A DNA stretch of 64,000 nt from Patella vulgata (GCF_932274485.2 NC_065879.2:64811459-64875458); one strand, 5' to 3'. Counted from the first letter of the stretch, positions 13,105-24,845 are shown. Notes: generated from the letters alone by a model not told the origin. Program-made: numbers and translations.

Positions 13105-14285
13105 ATTTATACCACCACATTCTCTTAGAATCTTTGCATCCACAGCACGTAACGCCAGCCATACATGCACGAGCCATACCACTAAGCACCCACTATCTGC
13201 TCCCAACCTTTCATTACTAGCATGCAGTATGCATTCCACGCCGACATTAATCATTCAAAACAACACATTAAATTACAACAACCAATCTATATCCAAGTAA
13301 TTACCCCGACAATAGCTATGCAATCATGCAACCGCCAATCATTGCCCATGCCATAAAACCCACCAAGCATTACCCGTATCTTGCAAAGAGGAGCAATACA
13401 TTATCCATGCCTTAAAACTACCCTCTTTATTTTCAAAAGTTTTACTATTAGCATGCACTATAAATAGCTATAGAATGATGTTCACTATTCGCGCCTTGCA
13501 ACCGAGATTCATTGCCCATGCCATCAAAACCATCCAAGCATTACCCGTATCTTGCAAACAGGAACAATACATTATACATGCCCTAAATCTACCCTCTTTA
13601 TTTTCAAACGTATTACTATTAACATGCACTATAAATATCATGTCCCCTTTTCACATTCAAAAAAATCCCACAGCCACGCAACTTGTAGTCTATAGACAGA
13701 AAATGTTCACAATTTATATCATGCAATCAACAAGCAATCTCTATAAAAGCCACTATACCTAACATTAGCTACGCAACCGCATCCACTTAGCATTAATGCT
13801 TCCAAAAACATGTATCGCAAAACAACCACAGTGCAATATCAAAATGGTCAATCAAGATGTGTTATTCTGCAACAACAATTTACTAGCCATAGACTTAAAC
13901 ACTTGATATCCACTTCGTATCTTTCATTATTAGATATTAATCGATCAAAAAATAAATCCACAATCAAGAGCAAATAATTATGAAATAAGCAAAAACATTT
14001 ACCATTCATGTCGTGCAACCAACAACCAAGTCCTTGCCCCGACAAAAGCTTTGGAACCGTGTTCACTAGTCGTGCATTGCAACGCCTAAGCATTCATTGT
14101 CCATTCCATAAAACTGTTTCACTATTAGCATGCAATGTGAATTCCATGTCACACTCACCCGTTCAATTACCATATGCCACTATCACGAAACAAGATGTCA
14201 AGAAACCGGAAATACGCACAAACATTTACTATTCATATCGTGCAACAATCAAGCATTCGTTATCTAAGTCATTCCTCCACCCAAA
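13105..14285. repeat. Satellite C, middle part
   Basis: Diverged CATTCACTATTCATGCC / ATGCAACCACCAAGC monomers continue. Two related sub-blocks near 13320-13460 and 13500-13640 share AAGCATTACCCGTATCTTGC and TACCCTCTTTATTTTCAAA, showing a local duplication of about 180 bp. No gene is seen. Confidence 0.72.
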
Positions 14286-14460
14286 ATGAGTTACACTAAC
14301 TGTGCACAGCCTGTGATTTGCATCCAAAAAGCATACATCATTCATGCATTGAAGCAAAGAAACATACATAACCATGTCTTAGAAACCCAACTCATGCATT
14401 ATATATGCCATAAAACAACCGTACACATGCTATCCATGCAACCAACCCCTATCAATATCG

Positions 14461-14640
14461 TGAAACACGGACCATAATTCGCTTCGTCTGTTAGTTCCAG
14501 TTTAATTTTGTCTAATCTACAGTGGGATCTAAATTTAAACCGTTGTGCCATGCAGTTAAAAGTTCAAGACTATCACCAATATTAGAATCTAGTCAAATCG
14601 AAAGTTTAAAAAAATGTAGATCCGTGTTTTAATCCCACTG
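14461..14640. mobile_element. Diverged relative of the 12755 MITE, HOR copy 1
   Basis: The left end, AAACACGGACCATAATTCGC, parallels AAAACACAGATCCTATTTCG of the 12755 element. The right end, GTAGATCCGTGTTTTAATC, parallels GGATCTGTGTTTTAATC. It is shorter (~180 bp), so the interior differs or is deleted. No target duplication is visible. Confidence 0.55.
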
Positions 14641-15050
14641 CTGTCATTTCAACTTCAAGCTCTTCTCTATTAGCATGTGATATGCCACCATTCCCCATTC
14701 ATTCCACACCACGAAACAATAAACAGGAAATAAGCAAAAACATTCACTATTCATTGCGTCCAAACACCAAGTATTCACTGTCTTATTCATCCAAAAAATA
14801 TTGATTGTCCATGTCATGAAACCACCAAGCATATTATCTGTATCTTGCAAACAAGTACATACTCCTATCCCATGACAAACATTCAAGCCAACAATACTAA
14901 GCATATAACATTCACTAATTATCATACATCCACAATACCTTGAAACAAAGAAGCTTGCATAAACATGTCTTGGAAACACAACTCATGCATTATATTTGCC
15001 ATAAAACAATTGTACACATGCTATCCATGCACCCAACCACTACCAATGTC

Positions 15051-15234
15051 GTGAAAACACGGACCATAATTCGTTTCGTTTGTAATGGGTTCCAATTTAA
15101 TTTTGTCTTATCTTCAGTGAGATCTAAATATAAACCGTTGTGTCATTTACTTAAAAGTTCAAGACTATAACCAATGACAATCCAGTCAAATCGAAAGTAT
15201 AAAAATATGTAGATCCGTGTTTTAATCAGACTGC
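15051..15234. mobile_element. Diverged relative of the 12755 MITE, HOR copy 2
   Basis: It has the same structure as the piece at 14461 and lies at the same place in the second ~590-bp unit. The ends are GAAAACACGGACCATAATTC and TTTTAATCAGACTGC, the latter closest to the 12755 element's TTTTAATCAGATTGC. Confidence 0.55.
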
Positions 15235-15633
15235 TGTCATTTCAACTTCAAGCTCTTCTCTATTACCATGTGGTAAGCCATTCATTCCACACCACGAAAC
15301 AAACAGAAAATAAGCAAAAACATTCACTATTCATTGCGTCCAAACACCAAGTATTCACTGTCTTATTCATCCAAAATATATTAATTATCCATGTCATGAA
15401 ACCACCAAGCATATTATCTGTGTCTTGCAAACATGTACATTACTCATATCCCATGACAACCTTTCAAGCCAACAAATACTAAGCATAATAACATTCACTA
15501 ATCATCATACATCCACAATGCCCTGAAACAAAGAAGCTTGCATAACCATGTTTTGGAAACCCAACTCATGCATTATATATGCCATAAAACAACTATCCAC
15601 ATGCTATTCATGCAACCAACCACTACCAATGTC

Positions 15634-15817
15634 GTGAAAACACGGACCATACTTTGCTTCGTTTGTAATTGGTTTCAATTTAAATTTGGTTTAATCTACA
15701 GTGAGATCTAAATATAAACCGTTGTGCCATTTAGTTAAGAGTTCAAACTATGACCAATGACAATCCTGTCAAATCGAAAGTATAGAAAAATGTAGATCCG
15801 TGTTTTAATGAGACTGC
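15634..15817. mobile_element. Diverged relative of the 12755 MITE, HOR copy 3
   Basis: It lies at the same relative position in the third ~590-bp unit, with ends GAAAACACGGACCATACTTT and TTTTAATGAGACTGC. Its presence in all three units shows that it was carried along by unit duplication and did not insert three times. Confidence 0.55.
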
Positions 15818-16123
15818 TGTCATTTCAACTTCAAGCTCTTCTCTATTACCATGTGGTATGCCACCATTCCTTCCACACCACGAAACAATAAACAGGAAAT
15901 AAGCAAAAACATTCACTATTCATTGCGTCCAAACACAAAGCATTCACTGTCTTATTCGTCCAAAAAATATTGATTGTCCATGTTATAAAACCACCAAGCA
16001 TATTATCTGTGTCCTGCAAACATGTACATTACTCGTATTTCAAGCCAACATATATACTAAGCATAATAGCATTCACTAATCATCGTACATCCACAAAGCA
16101 GTCTTTATCCAAATCAGTCCACC

Positions 16124-16125
<2 letters not shown>

Positions 16126-16154
<29 letters not shown>
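16126..16154. repeat. (TA)n microsatellite at the 3' end of the Penelope-like element
   Basis: An uninterrupted run of about 14 TA units abuts the last recognisable base of the retroelement (TTCGAAATAAAGATG on the plus strand). A second TA-rich tract lies at 17552-17571 on the other side. Confidence 0.9.
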
Positions 16155-16157
<3 letters not shown>

Positions 16158-16192
16158 GAAATAAAGATGTTTTAGGAAAAAAACCCTAGGTT

Positions 16193-16233
16193 TTTGCGAG
16201 TACTTTCCGCTTTATTAAGCTTCTTCAGGCAAA
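16193..16233 (-). ncRNA. Candidate type I hammerhead ribozyme in the 3' region of the Penelope-like element
   Basis: On the minus strand the order is: stem I strand TTTGC (16233-16229); core CTGAAGA (16228-16222); a short stem II, GCTT/AAGC with loop AATA, closed by an A-G mismatch (16221-16208); core GAA (16207-16205); a minimal stem III, A-GTAC-T (16204-16199); C at the cleavage position (16198); and stem I return strand GCAAA (16197-16193). Every conserved core position of the hammerhead is present. Tiny stem III loops are known for hammerheads carried by Penelope-like elements. The mismatch beside stem II suggests weak activity or decay. Confidence 0.62.
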
Positions 16234-16404
16234 TTTTACCAATTCCAACAATTGATGTGACGTAATAACGTCATGGTTACAACAATGAACTATAATGGCT
16301 ATAATAAGCACGATAAGATAATATTGCATACATTATGTATCATTAACAAAATTTTTAATTAAACATTTATATTTTACACAACTACAATGTTAATATAACA
16401 AAAA

Positions 16405-17445
16405 TCAACACCTTGAATTAAGCAATGGTTTGAATTTTTCAATAAAATATGATTCCTTTGCTTCTAATAGATCGTTGTTTTTGCTGTTTAATTGATATAA
16501 CGGAAAGACATTAAAATTGCATTTGCCACAAACATCGAGGTGTCGGCTCAGGAGTATCATCCTGTATAGCGGATTAAGAATATGTTGTCGATGGAGGTTC
16601 ATTCTTAATCTAAGCATATTTATGGTCTTTCCGATATATCTACCCTTACAGCCCGGACAAATTATTACATATATAATGTAATCGGATTTACAAGACATTG
16701 GTTGTTTTACATGAAATGTAAAATTGTCCGTGATATTTATGGATGAACCTTCAATTATGATTGAACACGTTTTACATTTGGATTCATTACACTTATTAAC
16801 TGTGGGTATGATTTTAGTTGATTCGAATTTTGATGAGATTAGTAATTTAGCCAGGCTTTGAGGTTGCTTTAAACTATTTATTATTTTTGCCTTATTTAAT
16901 ATATCATCCATAATCGGGCTATTTTTAAGAATATGGAGATTATTATTAATTATAGATTTACCATCTTCTTGTGATGGGTTGAAAGTAGTTACTAAAGCAA
17001 CTTCTTCGTGACTCTTTGTTTCACAAATCGTTTTTGGACACCTTAATTTGCTCTGATCTAAACTTAAAGCTTTTCGGATGGCATCATCTACTAGCTTTGC
17101 CGGGTAGTGTTGTTTTTTTTTAGAAAACCTTTAAGCTCATTAAGGCGTATTTGTTTGATATCCGATTGTGAAACTATGGTGCACACGCGTCTAGCTAAAT
17201 TATACGGAATATTACGTTTGATATGAGAAGGATGGCATGAATTAAAATTAAGATACTGATGTGTGTCTGTCGGTTTATAATACATATCAGTTTCTATTTG
17301 ACCATTCGGTAAAAGGTTCACCGTGACATCGAGAAAGTTTAGTTTTACTTTACTAGATTCAACAGTGAATTTAATATCGACATCTAGGCTATTCAAGAGA
17401 TCGTGGAGTTTGGTGATCGCTGTATCTTCTATATTAAGGACGCAC
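16405..17445 (-). pseudogene. Penelope-like RT C-terminus plus GIY-YIG endonuclease remnant
   Basis: The upstream part (17091-17396) has the signature that follows the palm in Penelope-type reverse transcriptases: FLDVTV, YYKPTDTHQYLNF and CHPSHIKRNIPYNLARR. The downstream part (16405-16911, 168 codons from an internal Met) has the linker cysteines C41, C46 and C49. Its GIY-YIG-type core is YIIYVIIC (residues 78-85), C85-x2-C88, and YIGKT (92-96). The basic residues of RLRMNLHRQH (101-110) and an acidic ESYFIEKF near 154-160 follow, ending in LLN. In this family the endonuclease nicks target DNA and the reverse transcriptase copies RNA at the nick. The frame is broken and lacks the catalytic RT motif, so this is a remnant. 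Neptune/Poseidon-like affiliation is a guess. Confidence 0.87.
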
Positions 17446-17544
17446 CAACAATAACTATAACCCTTTATTATTTAATATCGAATTCATGACATTTGCGGAT
17501 TGTTTTTGAGGTCAAAATGCGTCATTTAAAGATACTTTTCACAA

Positions 17545-17885
17545 AAGTGGTTATCTATCTATATATATATATTTGTGACTCGTTTGTCGGTCTGTTCGGA
17601 GTTGGCGGCTACACTAGGTCTGCCCCGAGTCTGAAATTTGGGGTATAGGGGTAGCTCGGACCGGGGAGTAACATAGTCCAGGTGGTGTTAGTCTACCACT
17701 TCCGGTTTCGGAGTTATGACCCCCGAGCGATGCCGGTCTGTTCGGGGTTGGCGGCTACACTAGGTCTGCCCCGAGTCTGAAATTTGGGGTATAGGGTAGC
17801 TCGGACCGGTCAGTAACATAGGCCAGTCTACCACTTCCAGTTTCGGAGTTATGCCCCCCGAGCGAAGCCGGGTATCCTGCTAGTT
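17545..17885 (+). repeat. Two tandem ~146-bp units ending in a Helitron-like 3' terminus
   Basis: Units starting GTCTGTTCGG lie at 17590 and 17736 (offset 146) and share CTACACTAGGTCTGCCCCGA and GGGGTATAGGG. The second ends CCCGAGCGAAGCCGGGTATC, then CTGCTAGT. The CCCG/CGGG hairpin followed by CTAG and then T resembles the Helitron end (hairpin, CTRR, insertion before T). The left side begins in a TCTATCTATATATAT tract; no clear Helitron 5' end is identified. A non-autonomous Helitron-type element is possible but unproved. Confidence 0.5.
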
Positions 17886-18985
17886 TCCAATAAAAGTATG
17901 GCAATTTTGGTACATGTGGAAAGTAGAAGAAAGATCCAATCTGACTAGAAAAATACCGGATTCCCTGAAAAACACCCATTGAGCGCATACAGGACAGAAA
18001 TGTAAGGGTTTCCCTAACCGGAATGTCTGGTCGAGTGACGTCACAGGTTACACACGAAGATTGATCTCTCAAGGGGGCGCTTGATGTATGTTGATAAACT
18101 TGATGGGAGAAAACTAAGAAAAAGCGAGAGACTTAAACGTAAAACAGTGTCTGAGATAAAAGCCACGGAAAAGACGTGGGCAGTGGATAATCCGAAAATT
18201 TAATTAGGATTCGATATTTTTGATAAATGGACAGCGATGATGATTAAAGACTACACATGACATAAGCAATTTCATCTGTCTAGACCAGACTTAAAAACAC
18301 AATAACCCTGCTTCTAATTAAAAGGGAGTGATGAAACTTCGTGTAAATTGTCATTACATCGATGCCTTGACTAATATTCCTTCGATAAAAAGCATTTTCA
18401 GCTAGATGAATGTTAGTAATAATAGTCATCTATTAATTTGGGATTGAGGCGGTCAACACCAGCCTCAAATGTTGACTTGTTAAGGATACTATTAAAGATC
18501 AAAATGTTATTTCTACCGGAATGCATTCGATTTAATGATATTTACATGTTATCAGTGTATTCCAGTCCTCTCTTTGGTGGGACAAGAGTGTGATGGAGAC
18601 ATTTTTTTGAAGCACTAAATCTGGGCGACGGTAGACAGCCGCTAGATTCTTAGAGAGGAAGATGTAGCAAGTTCTATCGCCCTGGTGAGTTTGGATGGGA
18701 GTGGGATTGCGAGAATGACTCGTATTGTAATCTGTGCTCTTATAACCTATATATCCAGTGCTTGACATGAAAATGTAGAAACGAATTGCTGCATTGTTAT
18801 TCCTAGTAATACAAACGTCTTAACGGCTGAGATAGAATTACAAATATAACCAGATACAATAATAGACGACCACAAGGCTATTAAAGTACGTTGCAGAAGA
18901 GAGTTTGCGTCAAACTTCGGCTGTGGGGAGTTTTTATGCGTCTGGGCTTTCCACATGTAACCAGCTTCGCTTAGCACTGCATAAT
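17886..18985. other. Unannotated interval
   Basis: About 1.1 kb of mixed-composition sequence between the tandem 146-bp units and the next satellite stretch. Open frames reach only about 105 codons (17755-18072, minus) and show no recognisable domain. I see no repeat structure. Confidence 0.5.
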
Positions 18986-21925
18986 GCTAAAGCCGGTTTA
19001 TTATCAAACCTTCAGTATCCACACTGTCTTTTTGTCAAGCATACAATATTAGTGCCCTGCTACATTTGTGCTATAAAACACTACTTACAATGTCCATGCC
19101 AGCGTCCATTATCCATACCAGGCTACTATTAACTGTGTATTCACTCATTACCCAAGATAATGCAGTACATGCCCACATCAGGCTACATTAAAGCGTTCCT
19201 ACACAAACATTGCGCAATGAAGCCTTCAAAATAAATATTTGAGCTGGAAGCACACGTTTATTAGTCATACCCTAACACTGGACCTCCACCGTCCACATAG
19301 TTCGGTTATCAAGCCTTCAACACCATTGCCACACTGTATGCGTGCTATAAAACATATTACATGCCAGCTTATACTATGTTAACGCCTTCACTGCCCATCC
19401 CAGGTTTGATGGCTCGCCAAAATAAAGCGCCCATTATCCATACAAAGCTACTATAAAGTGCGCACTACCCAATAAACGCAGAGAACAATCATGCGTTCAC
19501 AATGCACGATACAAGTGTATCACTATTTATGACATACTGTATTCCAACGGCTACTGTCTATTTCGTGCTTTTGCTGTGCATCCGTTCATTCAAGCCATGT
19601 CTATGCATACCGTGTTATGATGACTATCCATGCTACATCAAACGTGCACTTTCAATACCAAACTTTTACATCAACTGTTCACCATCCACACCATGCTACA
19701 TAGATGGATGGACTATCCATAACATACTGCAAACAACCATGCGTCAAGTATCACCGCCATGCTACATTTAATGTATTCTATACCCAAAGAAGGCTACAAT
19801 TACTCATGCACTATTATTTTATCTTTCGAAATCAAAACCATATTACATTATAGCTCATGACCAAGCGTTCACTGTCCATTTCATGCTACATTGACTGCAC
19901 ATTAAACGAAAATAATACGCCTGTTATCCACCCCATACTGATATCAAGTATTCACTACCCATAGCATGCGTTCACAATCCATATCTTGCTACATCCTAAC
20001 GTGCACTTTCATGCTATTTCAAGCGTTCAATCATGCTATTTCAAGCGTTCAATAAGTCACGTGTGTACTATCCATACAATAGTTGACAATCAATAAATAA
20101 CATGCGGCAAACAATATGCATCGATTATCCATGTCATGCTACATCAACACCAAACTCAGACTACACATAGGAATTCACTAAGCTTTTATCATTCGTGAAA
20201 AATCAGCGACGTGCCAAAAGAAAATCACCAAGTGTTGACAATCGTGTCCAACCCTATTTCATTTACAATCTCGTTCATGCTTTTATCCATAGGTCACTAT
20301 CATCATAATGCTACACCCAACTGTTCAAAACCAATGACAGGTCAGAAAAGCATTCCGAACCCACGAATTGCTACGTTCAAACATACTTTTACTACCTGTT
20401 CTCACATTCAAGCGTTCACCGCCTTCCTCGTGCTACAACAACGCGTCCACTGCCCACTCAAAAATCCGTAGAATATCCATCCAATGCCACTAAACAATCG
20501 TTCACAATACACTTCATAATTTCACCAAGCGTTCACTATCCATGTCATGCAACGTGCTATAATAACAGCGTGTACAATGGTCATTCAGCAATTGTTCACT
20601 GTCCACGGCCATGCTAACTTGAAGCTTTTATTACTAGCAGTTTGGCGTTCACCATCTTATCATGCTACATCAAAACGTTCACTGTTCATCCCATGCCAAC
20701 CAATCATCCTCAAAAGACCGTACAATATCCATAACATGCACCAAGCAATCGTTCACAATTAATTTCGTAATTTAACTAAGCAATCCCAAACCATTTAATG
20801 CAATACCCTCTTTCTGTGCTATATTAAGGTGTGACATGACAATGCTAACTTTAAGCCCTTTTTACTTACAACCTCATGCTACAACACAAAGCGTTCGGTG
20901 ACCATTTCTTGTCCACACGCCATGCTAAATAAAAGTGTACACTATCCATACTATGCAACTAAGCAATCGTTCACGATTCTACTGTCCATGTCATTCAATA
21001 TCCATCTATTTTTAAATGTTCATCAGTTACAACCAAGCGTTCACCTTTTAGATATATATTTGCAAACGTTCACCTGGCATGTGTCCTTATCCATGCATGT
21101 TCTATGATCAAGCATTTACTCTTATCATTTGAGTATTTAATAATCAGTCACAGCTGTATAAGGTGCGTGTTTATTATTACATATACCATTTCTGTTCATT
21201 CCACTGACTTTCATGTAAAGTCAAATTAATGTGAATATTACTAAAATACATTCATTAAACCAAGTTAACCATGCAGGTACTAAACATTCAATGTCAAGGC
21301 CGTAATATCGCTACCCAGGTCTTTAACCATATTTATTTTATATTTAAACATTCATTATTTCACAAGGAAGCGACTACCTTTATTATCATCATTTGAAGCA
21401 TGTTGATATCCGTTTAACTACAAATAAATATACATATCGTGGAGCCTACAAGCATTGTGGAGTGATGACACTGGTAATATAGTTACGTGACCTGATGAGT
21501 AACACATGGCAAAATGGTTGAGTCACTTGACTTTCATGCATGTTTATTCACAATTTAAAAGCTAAAAATCATTATCCATACATTCACAGTTCGTGCAACT
21601 ATCAGTCACTGTATTTAAGCCCACGTTCATTCCACCATTAAGCATTCAACATCGATGTCATACCAAGTATTTAGTTAGCATAGTACCCAACAGCCAAACT
21701 CCACAGTGGAAGACCTATCTATCAGTCATTATCCGTGCCATACGACAATCAAACAGTCATTATCCAATCATTCATTGCGCATACCATTCTGTACTCAAGC
21801 ATTCGTTAAGCATACATCAAAATCACGCATTCAGTATGTACGTCGCACAACAACCAAGCACTTGTCATACATCTGTCAAGTACATACTAGGCGTGACTAA
21901 AAGTTAATTCTCAACCAGCCAATTC
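18986..21925. repeat. Satellite C, GCGTTCACTATCCATGCCATGCTACA variant
   Basis: This is a degenerate tandem array with unit core AAGCGTTCACTATCCATG followed by CATGCTACATCAA. It is clear from 19000 to 21110 and again from 21560 to 21900; 21120-21560 is AT-rich with few recognisable units. Cys/His/Ile/Thr-rich short frames (for example 19502-19771) are repeat by-products. Confidence 0.75.
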
Positions 21926-21929
21926 TTAA

Positions 21930-22304
21930 ACATGCATTATGCAAGAGCAAAATCTGCTTATTACAAGTCTTTCTTTAGGCCTGAAATGTTATCTAAATTA
22001 TCAATTAGACATTAATTAACTTATCCAGACCATAATAAACTCTCGATGTCAAGGCTAGCCTTCGATGTTGGCTGGATTAGATTCCTATATGCCGCTAACG
22101 GCTATTGATAATTAAATCAATAAAAGTGGATAATCGAGACTATGCTGTTTATATGAATGATTTTAGTAATGATGACCGAGACTATGCAAAAATTTCACCC
22201 GCTTCTTTCTCGGCTCATAGTAGATCAATTTGACTGAAATTTTCAGTGTTTAACTATTATAACGAGAACTGCTATCTCTTTATCTTATCTCCCATAATGT
22301 ATCT
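21930..22304 (+). mobile_element. TTAA-flanked MITE, family B, copy 3
   Basis: It starts ACATGCATTATGCAAGAGC after TTAA (21926-21929) and ends TCCCATAATGTATCT before TTAA (22305-22308). Both target duplications are intact. The interior shares AACTATTATAACGAGAACTG-like sequence with copies 1 and 2. It is 375 bp long with no coding potential. Confidence 0.78.
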
Positions 22305-22439
22305 TTAACTAAACTACCTTACATCTGTGGGGCTGGCAGTGAAACGTATCTGGTCGCCCAATAATCCGTTTACAAATTGTTGCACGTAAACACCCCAATG
22401 CATTATCAGTGGTTTCATTTAACAAGGGATCTTGTACAG

Positions 22440-22745
22440 TGCACGGCATCCAACACTTAAGCATTATTACAAGCATAAGTCATCCACGGTGGATGCCATA
22501 TAGCTTCCAGTCATCATCGATACCATACACTCGCGTATATACAGCCACCATTTATTCATTCGTCTGTCAATACCAAGCATGTCATGTCAATACCAAGCAG
22601 TCAAGATACCCAACGGCATCCAACATTATTAAAAGCATAAATCATCCATGCGTAGCTCCCAAGCATTCGTCATCGATACCATAGACTCGCGTATACACAG
22701 CCACCATTTATTCACTCGTCTGTCAATACCAAGCAGCTTTAGTTA
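22440..22745. repeat. Duplicated ~165-bp satellite segment
   Basis: A segment starting GGCATCCAACA at 22444 and 22613 repeats TCATCGATACCATA, ACTCGCGTATA and CAGCCACCATTTATTCA, then GTCTGTCAATACCAAGCA. The two copies differ by a few bases and small indels. Confidence 0.8.
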
Positions 22746-22979
22746 TGAAAGATGCCCAACATAGTGCGATTCCATTCCTCTTCCGGGTTTCATTTAGCAA
22801 TTAGATACGTTTTCAGTGAGATTAAGCATTGTTCGCACAGATCTTTTGGCAGAAATTATAAAACCTTGGTGGAATTATCAGTGGAGCATATGAATTAAAC
22901 CCTATTAAAATTCAACACTCATTGACCGGGCATTTAATGTTGTCCATAAAATGTTAACCGTATGCGGTCAGTAATAATG

Positions 22980-23400
22980 TAATCCTATTATCAAGCATTT
23001 GCATTCCACAGATTACAAACATCCACTGTCTATTTTAGGTAAACATACTATCTATACCAAGCATGCACTCTCAATGTCATACAATCATTAAGCACCCGCA
23101 GATTACGAACATTCACTGTCCATTTTAGGTAACTGCAATTATGCATCCATAGTTTATAACCACCACGATCCATATCAAGCATTCACTCTGTCAGTCATAA
23201 CGCATCCATAGATTACAACATTCACTATCCACTTTAGGCAACCATCACTATCCACATCAAGCATTAATCCCATTCAATCATTAAGCATCCATTATAACAT
23301 TCACTATCCATTTTAGGTAACCACCACTATGCATATCAAGCATCCACGTAGGACGAATTTAGTCCAAATGCGATACAATCATTAAGCATCCAATAAAGTA
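22980..23400. repeat. ~80-110 bp tandem unit x 4
   Basis: Four units carry GATTACAxACATTCACTGTCC-like sequence, TTTTAGGTAACCA, a CATATCAAGCATT block and ACAATCATTAAGCATCC. They begin near 23011, 23101, 23211 and 23292. The sequence is compatible with a local higher-order form of satellite C. Confidence 0.72.
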
Positions 23401-24480
23401 CGTGTTAAGTCATTACTTACCAATAATTCCATTCTGCCATTGTAACACTCGTTCAACAATAGTTTAGTAAGCATGCTATGGACACGTAAATCATTCAAAT
23501 TGCATGTCGTCCACGCACACACTTTGCTGTTTAGATATTTTACTTACATCTTTATATGATGACTGATTTACTATTAATATGCAACCATCGAACATTCGCT
23601 TCATTGACATGCAGTTAGCAAGCATTCAGTACAATGTTCATCCAGCAAGCTTCAACTATCCATAAGATACTGTCACCAAGCACACTGACCATTTATCCAC
23701 CAAACATTCAATATTCATGTAATACAACCCCCCCACAAGTCACTTCCCATTTATCTCATACAATCATTCATTATCCATAAAATGTCAAAACACATGCTAC
23801 AAAATTGGCATTACTTAAATATTTACAGCCAAGAAACAACACGTTTGCTGTATTGTACTTTGCAACTGGACAGTAACTAGCCGTGTCATATCTATCAAGT
23901 TAATCACATTATGCAGATATAATATTCATTGACATTCACTACTTATATGTTTTGCAACAATAAATTAGTACATTAATCAACATATCTACATTTAATTTTG
24001 TGTTTTTTGGCATTCAATATCGGGTTTATGTGACTGCAGTCTTGTGATATAATTAACCCAATGTCCATTTTCTGGCCCACATTCCCAATGTAAATAATGA
24101 AAGTATTTCTGCAGCAACTGAGAAGTCGTCTGTTATGCATCAGTCATGTACTTATTTAGACTGATAATACTGATTAATACCCCATCATGATTGAAATCCA
24201 GGGTCCGTGAGCGTCTGTCGATAATGATTAAGGAAACTGTTGCATGTGACATATTTTCATGACATAGTAAAAAAAAAAAAAAAACACAAACAACAGCAGG
24301 AGTTAGCAACCGTGCAAAGCTTACATTTATCAAAAACTGATTTCAAAATATGAGACGATAGAAAGCACCCCTGGTGAAATAGTCAAGTCCTTATAAATAT
24401 AATGTGTTTATGAAAGGCAGAATACTGATGGCAGTCAGGCACGGCAATGATTAACTACCCGTGTATTGCAAACTGACATA
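23401..24480. repeat. Weak satellite C remnants
   Basis: Scattered units such as AAGCATTCAGTACAATGTTC and ATTCACTACTTATATG occur among AT-rich DNA, with a run of A near 24268-24283. No gene or mobile element is recognised. Confidence 0.45.
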
Positions 24481-24845
24481 CAATATGTTATTCAATAACT
24501 CACAACCAAGAATCATTAAACATTCACTGTCAACGACATGCAGTAATCAAGCAATAATTAATTACCCGTGTATTGCAAACTGACATACACTATGTTATTC
24601 AATCACTCACAATATTATGTCTCGCAACCGAGAATCATTCACTGTCAATATTTTGCGACAATTAAACACTCACTGTCAACGACATGCAGTAATCAAGCAA
24701 TAATTAACTACCCGTGTATTGCAAACTAACATACACTGTGTCCTTCAATCACTCTCGCAACCGAGAATCATTCACTGTCAATATTTTGCGACAATTAAAC
24801 ATTCACTGTCAACGACATGCAGTAATCAAGCATTCCCTATGCGTG
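24480..24845. repeat. ~133-146 bp higher-order unit x 2.5
   Basis: The anchor GTCAACGACATGCAGTAATC occurs at 24529, 24675 and 24808. The units include TACCCGTGTATTGCAAACT and CAACCGAGAATCATTCACTG and are nearly identical, indicating recent amplification at the edge of the satellite field. Confidence 0.85.

Larger units (their letters stand above)
14286..16110. repeat. Higher-order repeat, ~590 bp x 3, with an embedded MITE relative
   Basis: Three successive units share long blocks with few differences. The anchor CTGTCATTTCAACTTCAAGC is at 14641, 15234 and 15817 (offsets 593 and 583). Each unit joins satellite-C monomers to a ~180-bp piece starting AACACGGACCATAATTCG-like and ending TAGATCCGTGTTTTAATC. 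That piece resembles the ends of the MITE at 12755-13094. The third unit is cut short near 16100. Confidence 0.85.
16156..17465 (-). mobile_element. Penelope-like retroelement, 5'-truncated
   Basis: Read on the minus strand, this is the 3' part of an endonuclease-bearing Penelope-like element: the end of the reverse transcriptase, a Cys-rich linker, a GIY-YIG endonuclease, then a 3' untranslated region with a hammerhead-like fold ending at a (TA)n tract. Most of the reverse transcriptase, including its catalytic palm, is absent, so the copy cannot be autonomous, and its frame is interrupted. The upstream limit is set where coding similarity fades (~17445-17465); no target duplication is resolved. 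Penelope-like elements are a separate retroelement order from LTR elements and LINEs. Confidence 0.85.

Noticed and set aside
14286-16110. Regularly spaced repeats as a CRISPR array
   Set aside because: The units are ~590-bp higher-order satellite repeats in eukaryotic-type DNA, without short identical repeats and unique spacers.
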